Shown here: positions 1 to 4,004 of the stretch, in pieces
How the letters are laid out: every line of letters begins with the position of its first letter
Position numbering within the stretch: the stretch's first letter is position 1
Assembly (NCBI GenBank): GCA_041666685.1
Contig: JBAYGJ010000038.1
Span: forward strand, 1-8,350
Direction: 5' to 3'
Source: JBAYGJ01 sp041666685
GTDB lineage: Bacteria; Patescibacteriota; Patescibacteriia; UBA10025; JAHIVO01
Length of the DNA stretch: 8,350 nucleotides
Position numbers and translations under genes: made by a program
Notes under the pieces: generated by a model
What the model was told of the DNA's origin: nothing
Seen by the model: only the letters and a program-made list of their open reading frames with translations
Databases searched by the model: none

Positions 1-103
1 CCTGGCGCGATGTGGCTGGACCATAGTATACTAACGATAAGACTAAAATAAAAATTTGAAAAAAATATCTGTTCCGGCGCGTCACAACGGGACAGCCATA
101 CCT

Positions 104-133
104 ACCCACCAGACATAAAGTCTGGTGGGTTTT
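104..133 (+). terminator. Rho-independent terminator
   Basis: An 11-bp perfect stem (104-114 with 120-130, core CCCACCAGAC/GTCTGGTGGG) closes a five-base loop ATAAA and is followed by a short T run (130-133). It probably ends a plus-strand transcript whose gene lies left of the window. The stem is strong but the T tract is short. Nothing else in 1-180 looks like a gene: all three plus frames hit stops by position 51, and I see no tRNA T-loop signature. Confidence 0.75.
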
Positions 134-202
134 GGTCATGCCGCACTGTTTATTTATCAATCACTGACCGGTTTAAAGAGGGTATAATAGCGCTTAACTC
201 TA

Positions 203-211
203 TGCTATACT
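203..211 (+). promoter_or_regulatory. Extended -10 promoter of the DUF2202 gene
   Basis: TGC-TATACT is an extended -10 element that would start transcription near 217-218, about 25 bases before the ATG at 243. A second perfect TATAAT lies at 183-188, but I see no good -35 box at 16-18 bp from it. No Shine-Dalgarno is visible between 218 and 242. Confidence 0.5.
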
Positions 212-242
212 GTAATTTGCTAATAGATAACTTTTATAACAT

Positions 243-857
243 ATGCAATTAAAAATCCTGCCCACGGTATTATTCATCGTTGTACTCGCGTTGGCCTCGG
301 TCATCATATATTTAGTGATCGATTCCGAAAACGCTGATAATGTGACTACAATCTCAAATACATCAGCAACCAATTCCGCTACCGAAACCATCACTGAGCA
401 GAACTGCGTGGCCGACGACTGCCTGTTGGTCAATGGTTTAGAATATCCGGCCAGCACCCTCCCGGAGGCGGTTATCACGGCTCTTGGCAAGGCTATCGAC
501 GACGAGTATAAGGCTCGCGCCACTTATGAAGCAGTCATTGAAAAGCTTGGCTCTATTCGACCTTTTTCTATGATTATTCGGGCGGAGGAACAACACATCA
601 GCTCACTGAAAGCCATCTACGACAAATACGGCGTAGCCATACCGGCTGACCCGTATAACCCCGATACACTGGACATACCCGACACGGTTGCCAGTTCATG
701 CAACCTGGGCGTTGATGCGGAGATTGCCAATGCCGCACTCTATCGCGACGAATTATTATCCGAAGTATCAACGTATCCCGATATCGTGGCGGTATTTGAA
801 AATTTAATGAATGCTTCTCAGGACAAACATCTCCCCGCTTTTCGAAAGTGCAGCTAG
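243..857 (+). CDS. Membrane-anchored DUF2202 ferritin-like protein
   Basis: This 204-aa protein has one hydrophobic N-terminal segment (about residues 5-26), which is a membrane anchor or uncleaved signal. A Thr/Ser/Asn-rich linker (about 33-52) follows, then a DUF2202 domain of the ferritin-like superfamily (about 70-203). Visible diiron-type positions are E88 in a rubrerythrin-like E-x-x-A-x-x-x-Y pattern, the ExxH pair E115/H118, E160 with Y167 in the third helix, and H196 in the last helix. C153 and C203 could form a disulfide outside the membrane, as could C55 and C60. The family is poorly characterised; metal binding or peroxide/oxygen protection is inferred from the fold, not shown. 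The ATG is favoured because it immediately precedes the hydrophobic segment. The gene is monocistronic, with its own promoter and terminator. The domain call is firm; the biochemical role is open. Confidence 0.85.
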   Translation: MQLKILPTVLFIVVLALASVIIYLVIDSENADNVTTISNTSATNSATETITEQNCVADDCLLVNGLEYPASTLPEAVITALGKAIDDEYKARATYEAVIEKLGSIRPFSMIIRAEEQHISSLKAIYDKYGVAIPADPYNPDTLDIPDTVASSCNLGVDAEIANAALYRDELLSEVSTYPDIVAVFENLMNASQDKHLPAFRKCS

Positions 858-875
858 ACGCGCTAAATGGATATA

Positions 876-1004
876 TTAAAGCCCCGGCTTAAGCCGGGGC
901 TTTTTCAGCGTGGCCGTGATGTTTTCGGCCAAGTCTTCGGAGAAAAACCGCATAGCCATAACCTTCATGGCTATGGCAGCCTGGTATTTCCGGAAACGGG
1001 ACAT
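876..1004 (-). CDS. Doubtful 42-aa ORF in a hairpin-rich spacer
   Basis: An ATG at 1004-1002 opens a 42-residue frame ending at TAA 878-876. The product would be basic and helical, with an AMKVMAM stretch. Against it: there is no Shine-Dalgarno, the last seven residues are encoded by the terminator stem, and the middle is encoded by a perfect inverted repeat. I do not recognise it. It could equally be untranslated spacer or part of a structured RNA. Confidence 0.18.
   Translation of the reverse strand: MSRFRKYQAAIAMKVMAMRFFSEDLAENITATLKKPRLKPGL
878..905 (+). terminator. Rho-independent terminator after the DUF2202 gene
   Basis: GCCCCGGC (881-888) pairs with GCCGGGGC (893-900) around TTAA and is followed by TTTTT (901-905). 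Flanking A and T bases extend the symmetry to 878-903. It lies 20 bases after the stop at 857 and clearly serves the plus strand. On the minus strand the tail is only TTTAATATAT, so termination in that direction would be weaker. Confidence 0.9.
951..975. repeat. Perfect 9-bp inverted repeat
   Basis: CATAGCCAT (951-959) and ATGGCTATG (967-975) are exact reverse complements separated by seven bases. Shorter inverted repeats flank it: GGCCG/CGGCC at 912-930 and the palindrome TTTCCGGAAA at 987-996. Together with terminators on both sides, the spacer 878-1044 could fold extensively if transcribed. Confidence 0.6.
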
Positions 1005-1010
1005 TGCCGT

Positions 1011-1044
1011 ATAAAAAAATACAAGGGGGGAACTCCCTTGTATT
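1011..1044 (-). terminator. Rho-independent terminator of the small membrane protein gene
   Basis: Read on the minus strand, AATACAAGGG (1044-1035) pairs with CCCTTGTATT (1027-1018) around a seven-base loop, and a T run follows (through 1013). The TAA stop of the minus-strand gene (1045-1043) sits partly in the 5' arm, so the stop codon and the terminator are fused. Confidence 0.85.
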
Positions 1045-1294
1045 AAGCTTCCGGGGTTGCATCGGGTAAATTTCTTCCGCGCTGGGAACAGTAAGGGCAC
1101 GTTTTTCGATGATGCCAAATGAGCCCAATGAACATAAGTGCGCCTAAGATATAGCATGGCCACCACCGTTCACCCAGCAATAGAATAATTGCGACGCCTA
1201 ACCCAGGCAAGATGCCCGTACCAAATCCGACCCAAAACTCCCTCCAGATATTGGCTGGTTTCTGTACTGCATTACCATAGATGGGTTCTGACAA
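1043..1294 (-). CDS. Small two-helix membrane protein with C-terminal CPYC
   Basis: This unrecognised 83-aa protein has two predicted membrane helices, about residues 18-40 (Gly-rich) and 44-60 (Trp-rich). They are joined by a very short GER turn, giving a hairpin topology with both ends probably cytoplasmic. A positively charged HHRK follows, then a C-P-Y-C motif (C66, C69), which could be redox-active or one half of a metal site. I chose the TTG at 1294-1292 because an AGGAG (1306-1302) lies seven bases upstream and the extended -10 at 1344-1336 puts transcription start near 1329. The same frame reaches back to an ATG at 1360, but that codon would lie upstream of the transcript. It is divergent from rdgB and has its own terminator. 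Existence is well supported; function is unknown. Confidence 0.72.
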   Translation of the reverse strand: MSEPIYGNAVQKPANIWREFWVGFGTGILPGLGVAIILLLGERWWPCYILGALMFIGLIWHHRKTCPYCSQRGRNLPDATPEA

Positions 1295-1301
1295 GGTGCG
1301 A

Positions 1302-1306
1302 CTCCT
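1302..1306 (-). promoter_or_regulatory. Ribosome binding site that decides the TTG start
   Basis: AGGAG on the minus strand is spaced seven bases from TTG (1294-1292). It is one of only two strong Shine-Dalgarno sequences in the window, and it argues for TTG over the ATG at 1360. Confidence 0.65.
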
Positions 1307-1335
1307 GTGTCTATATATTGATTTCCAATATCTAA

Positions 1336-1344
1336 AGTATAACA
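1336..1344 (-). promoter_or_regulatory. Extended -10 promoter, minus strand
   Basis: TGT-TATACT on the minus strand is a good extended -10 element. The predicted start is near 1329, leaving a leader of about 35 bases that contains the AGGAG. No clear -35 box is present, as is common for extended -10 promoters. An A8 tract (1346-1353) lies just upstream. Confidence 0.6.
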
Positions 1345-1366
1345 CAAAAAAAATAGCCATGTTTTA

Positions 1367-1375
1367 TGGTACAAT
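1367..1375 (+). promoter_or_regulatory. Extended -10 promoter of rdgB
   Basis: TGG-TACAAT ends ten bases before the ATG at 1385, so transcription should start at about 1381-1383. The rdgB mRNA would then be leaderless or nearly so, which fits the absence of a Shine-Dalgarno. It is back to back with the minus-strand promoter at 1336-1344. Confidence 0.55.
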
Positions 1376-1384
1376 GAACGTACG

Positions 1385-1999
1385 ATGACTATTGAGACGA
1401 TTATTTTAGCCACACAAAATTCGGGCAAAGTGAAGGAAATAAAACTACTGCTGGCTGGCCTGACGATAAAAATACTCGGCGCCCGTGAGGCGGGTGTCAC
1501 TGACGATGTGGAAGAAGATGCCGAAACATTAGAAGCTAACTCGCTGAAGAAAGCGGCGCACGTCGCCAAAGCGGCACATCAGTGGGCCATGGCCGACGAC
1601 TCGGGGTTATTTATTGAATCCCTGAATAATGCGCCGGGGATTTATTCCAGCCGCTGGGCCGGGCCTGATTTCCCGAGGGAACAACTGCCAGATTTTCTTT
1701 TGCATAAAATGGCAAACATTCCCATCGAAAAACGAAATGCCTATTGGGAGTGCGGTCTGGTTCTTGTGTCACCGGCCGGGGGCCACTGGACGTTTAATGG
1801 CCGCGTCTCGGGCCACGTTGCCACAGAACAGCACGGACAGCCGCGTCCAAATATGCCCTATGACACCATCTTCGTACCAGAGGGGGAGACCAGGACGATG
1901 GCCGAAATGACTGAGCGGGAAAAGAACGCCATCAGCCACCGCGGACGGGCAATTGCCAAAATGAAAGAATTCATCACCAAAGAACAAGCTCAGACATAA
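1385..1999 (+). CDS. rdgB: RdgB/HAM1-type non-canonical purine NTP pyrophosphatase
   Basis: This cytoplasmic house-cleaning enzyme hydrolyses dITP, ITP and XTP to the monophosphate plus pyrophosphate, keeping deaminated purines out of nucleic acids. The 204-aa length is normal for the family. Motifs in order: ATQNSGK (9-15, phosphate contacts with N12 and K15), TLEANSLKKA (48-57), ADDSGL (70-75, metal-binding acidic pair D71/D72), APGIYSSR (83-90), MPYDTIF (157-163) and KNAISHRGRA (180-189). The base-pocket motif departs from the usual GYDPIF, with Pro158 for Gly and Thr161 for Pro. The other catalytic positions are intact. It is the first gene of the plus-strand cluster, with a GC content near 55 percent by hand count of sampled lines. 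The stop at 1997-1999 is three bases before the next ATG, so the two genes are almost certainly cotranscribed. Confidence 0.92.
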   Translation: MTIETIILATQNSGKVKEIKLLLAGLTIKILGAREAGVTDDVEEDAETLEANSLKKAAHVAKAAHQWAMADDSGLFIESLNNAPGIYSSRWAGPDFPREQLPDFLLHKMANIPIEKRNAYWECGLVLVSPAGGHWTFNGRVSGHVATEQHGQPRPNMPYDTIFVPEGETRTMAEMTEREKNAISHRGRAIAKMKEFITKEQAQT

Positions 2000-2002
2000 C
2001 CC

Positions 2003-2350
2003 ATGAATAAAAGCTTCGAATTCAAAAATGATAGATACAGAAAAAACCGTGGCGGATATTCCAGATGGTTACTGTTAAGCTGTGAAAAATGTAAAAACAA
2101 GCTCCTTATTTATCAAAAAGATGGCCCAGGCATCATCAAAAGGCTCTATTATGACCGTATTGGGTTTCTTGCTGGGGCGACCCATGAAAAAAATTTAATT
2201 TGCAACAAATGCAAATCCATTCTCGGCATAAAAACTGTTTTCCAGAAAGAAAACCGCCCTGCTTATAGATTGTTTGTAGGTGCAGTTACTAAAAATATTA
2301 TTAAGGGTCCAGAATTGAAAAAGATGAAACTTAACCACAAAACAGCATGA
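2003..2350 (+). CDS. Unrecognised 115-aa two-CxxC (zinc-ribbon-like) protein
   Basis: I do not recognise a named family. The protein has two CxxC pairs, C27/C30 and C67/C70, 36 residues apart, which is the arrangement of a treble-clef or zinc-ribbon site. Between them is a distinctive QKDGPGIIKRLYYDRI stretch (38-53). The termini are Lys-rich, and no membrane segment or signal is visible. A bound Zn2+ and nucleic-acid or protein contact are inferences from the cysteines and net positive charge. It follows rdgB by three bases without a Shine-Dalgarno, and its TGA overlaps the ATG of the HAD gene as ATGA, so translation of the pair is probably coupled. GC is about 36 percent by hand count over 2041-2340, against about 55 percent in rdgB. 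This points to a different origin or weaker codon selection. Confidence 0.8.
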   Translation: MNKSFEFKNDRYRKNRGGYSRWLLLSCEKCKNKLLIYQKDGPGIIKRLYYDRIGFLAGATHEKNLICNKCKSILGIKTVFQKENRPAYRLFVGAVTKNIIKGPELKKMKLNHKTA

Positions 2351-2946
2351 TTAAAGCGCTGATCTTCGACTGGTTCGGAGTATCGACAAAAGAAAACTGG
2401 AGCGACTGTATGGTCAGAAAAATGAAAACTGACTACGGTATCGAGGAAAAGGCTTTTCGAAAAGCCTTTAACCCGTTACTCCAATCGTTTGCCAGGAACG
2501 GCCTGACTTCCGAAGAATTTCTTCAGAAGCTGATCAAGCCTCTTTTACCCGATGCAAACCCGGCTGATTTCTACTTTCTTTTTACCACACTACCGGAACT
2601 CAACTACGAACTGCTCGACTACATCAAGTCCCTCAAACAAAAATATCCAACTTACTTGCTTTCAAACAACTTCGGCCCGGTATTCCCGAACTATGAGAAA
2701 ATGATCCGATTCGAAGATTACTTCACTGAATTGCTATTGTCACATAAGCTGAATATGAGTAAAGTGGACGGCGACATGTGGCCGGGGATTTTATCAAAAC
2801 TTCCATTTAAACCTAAAGAACTTCTCTTTATCGACAATAAAGAACAGTACACCGCGATAGCACGGAAAAGTTGGGTCAATACTATCGTATATATCAATAA
2901 CCAGCAGGCTATTAAAGAAATTAACGAAGCAATACACAACGTATGA
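2347..2946 (+). CDS. HAD-superfamily protein with altered catalytic motifs
   Basis: This 199-aa protein has a haloacid dehalogenase-like Rossmann fold with a helical cap (about 15-90). Motif I is IFDWFGV: nucleophile D8 is present, but the general acid/base Asp two residues later is Phe10. Motif II is LLSNN (S106, N107). The motif III lysine is probably K139 in MSKVDGDMW. Motif IV is FIDNKEQ, with D163-N164 where most phosphatases have two acidic residues. Loss of the second Asp resembles D-x-Y-G of C-halide dehalogenases and D-x-G-G of HAD-IA variant proteins, so ordinary phosphatase activity is doubtful. Substrate is unknown. It overlaps both neighbours by ATGA (2347-2350 and 2943-2946), making it the middle of a translationally coupled trio. 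GC is near 40-45 percent, lower than tsaD. The superfamily assignment is firm; the function is not. Confidence 0.82.
   Translation: MIKALIFDWFGVSTKENWSDCMVRKMKTDYGIEEKAFRKAFNPLLQSFARNGLTSEEFLQKLIKPLLPDANPADFYFLFTTLPELNYELLDYIKSLKQKYPTYLLSNNFGPVFPNYEKMIRFEDYFTELLLSHKLNMSKVDGDMWPGILSKLPFKPKELLFIDNKEQYTAIARKSWVNTIVYINNQQAIKEINEAIHNV
2448..2469. repeat. Perfect 22-bp palindrome inside the HAD gene
   Basis: AAAGGCTTTTC (2448-2458) is followed directly by its exact reverse complement GAAAAGCCTTT (2459-2469). It encodes the quasi-repeat KAFRKAF. As RNA it would fold into a stem with a minimal loop; as DNA it has the symmetry of a dimeric protein site. It may simply follow from repeated Lys-Ala-Phe codons. 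Confidence 0.7.
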
Positions 2947-3959
2947 TTATACTAGGAATAGAAACAAGTTGCGACGAAACCGCCGTAAGTGTGGTCGAGG
3001 GAAAAGGCGAACGCGTCAAAGAACTGGCGCATGTCATTGCTTCGCAGATAAAGACGCACCTGAAATACGGCGGCGTGGTGCCGGAGGTGGCCGCGCGTGA
3101 ACATATGATCGCCATGATCCCGACATTGAACGCTGCCCTGTTGCAAACCAAAATGAAGCCGGCTAACATTGACGCTATTGCCGTAACATCCGGCCCCGGT
3201 TTGATTACAGCGTTACGAGTCGGCACACAGGCGGCTAAGACATTGTCCTATGCCTGGCACAAACCCCTCCTGGGCGTTAACCACATCGAAGGGCACATTC
3301 TGGCCAACTGGTTTTCAGACAAGCCGATCAAACTGCCAGCACTATGTCTGGTTGTTTCCGGAGGACATACGGAACTTATCCTGATGAAAAAGCATGGCGA
3401 CTACCACTTGATAGGGAATACCATGGATGATGCGGCTGGCGAAGCATTTGATAAGGTGGCAAAACTCTTAAACATCCAGTACCCGGGCGGCCCGAAGATA
3501 CAAAAACTCGCCGAACAGGGCAATTCGGCGGCTTTTGATTTCCCTCGGCCGATGCTTAGCAGCGCAAACTATAATTTCAGCTTTTCCGGATTGAAAACGT
3601 CCGTACTGTACTTCGTGAAAAAACATCCAGAGGTCATCAAAAATGCTAAAGCTGACCTCTGTGCCAGTTTTCAGCAAGCAGTAGTGGATGTCCTGATTGG
3701 CAAAACTGTCCGTGCGGCCAAAGAACTTAAAGTAAAAACCGTCTTATTGGCCGGCGGTGTTGCGGCAAATAAACCATTGCGCGAAACGTTAGATAAGAAA
3801 GTTGGCGAACTGAAGGGTGTTGATTTCTTTACGCCACCATTGCCCCTCTGCACTGACAATGCCAGCATGATCGCCTCAGCCGGATACTTCCGGGCCAAGA
3901 AAAAAGACTTCGACGACTTCCGCACGCTCGAGCCTGACCCGAACTGGGAATTGGTATAA
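2943..3959 (+). CDS. tsaD: tRNA N6-adenosine threonylcarbamoyltransferase TsaD
   Basis: TsaD transfers the threonylcarbamoyl group from TC-AMP to A37 of ANN-decoding tRNAs, working in the cytoplasm with TsaB and TsaE. The 338-aa length is standard. Diagnostic motifs of the Kae1/Qri7/YgjD family: IETSCDETAVSV (6-17), YGGVVPEVAAREH (42-54), the metal-binding NHIEGH (H114, H118), VSGGHTEL (138-145), TMDDAAGEAFDK (160-171), FSFSGLKTS (212-220), GGVAAN (271-276) and CTDNASMI (303-310, with metal ligand D305). All key residues are present, so it should be active. Neither tsaB nor tsaE is in this window. The ATG overlaps the HAD stop as ATGA, and no strong Shine-Dalgarno is visible, so translation probably depends on coupling. 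valS follows after 45 bases. Confidence 0.97.
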   Translation: MIILGIETSCDETAVSVVEGKGERVKELAHVIASQIKTHLKYGGVVPEVAAREHMIAMIPTLNAALLQTKMKPANIDAIAVTSGPGLITALRVGTQAAKTLSYAWHKPLLGVNHIEGHILANWFSDKPIKLPALCLVVSGGHTELILMKKHGDYHLIGNTMDDAAGEAFDKVAKLLNIQYPGGPKIQKLAEQGNSAAFDFPRPMLSSANYNFSFSGLKTSVLYFVKKHPEVIKNAKADLCASFQQAVVDVLIGKTVRAAKELKVKTVLLAGGVAANKPLRETLDKKVGELKGVDFFTPPLPLCTDNASMIASAGYFRAKKKDFDDFRTLEPDPNWELV

Positions 3960-3980
3960 ATAGCCAATTTTTGGTAAAAT
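3951..3980 (+). promoter_or_regulatory. Internal promoter for valS
   Basis: A -35-like TTGGTA (3951-3956) is spaced 18 bp from TAAAAT (3975-3980), which is preceded by TG at 3972-3973, so the -10 is extended. The start should fall near 3987, giving a leader of about 18 bases without a Shine-Dalgarno. The -35 box overlaps the last codons of tsaD. valS may thus be transcribed both from this promoter and by read-through. Confidence 0.5.
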
Positions 3981-4002
3981 AGCTGCGTAATCAGCTGTTT
4001 TA
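3975..4002 (+). terminator. Hairpin between tsaD and valS (possible attenuator or weak terminator)
   Basis: TAAAATAGCTG (3975-3985) can pair with CAGCTGTTTTA (3992-4002) over 11 positions, including one T-G wobble, around a CGTAAT loop. The T-rich arm itself serves as the U tract. It ends two bases before the valS ATG (4005) and includes the valS -10 element. Only transcripts read through from tsaD would carry the whole stem. The core is just five base pairs, so efficient termination is uncertain. Confidence 0.35.
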
Positions 4003-4004
4003 TT

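Noticed and set aside
1..51. Tail of a plus-strand coding sequence or a tRNA 3' end (an ACCA at 20-23)
   Set aside because: All three plus frames close by 51 and none ends in a recognisable protein. The bases before ACCA lack a T-loop (TTCRA) and a plausible stem. The terminator at 104-133 shows only that some transcript arrives from the left.
1043..1360. 105-aa version of the small membrane protein starting at ATG 1360
   Set aside because: The ATG lies upstream of the extended -10 and has no Shine-Dalgarno, whereas TTG 1294 has both a transcript and AGGAG.
3960..4004. T-box riboswitch for valS
   Set aside because: Only 45 bases separate tsaD and valS, far too short for a T-box, and no T-box consensus is present.
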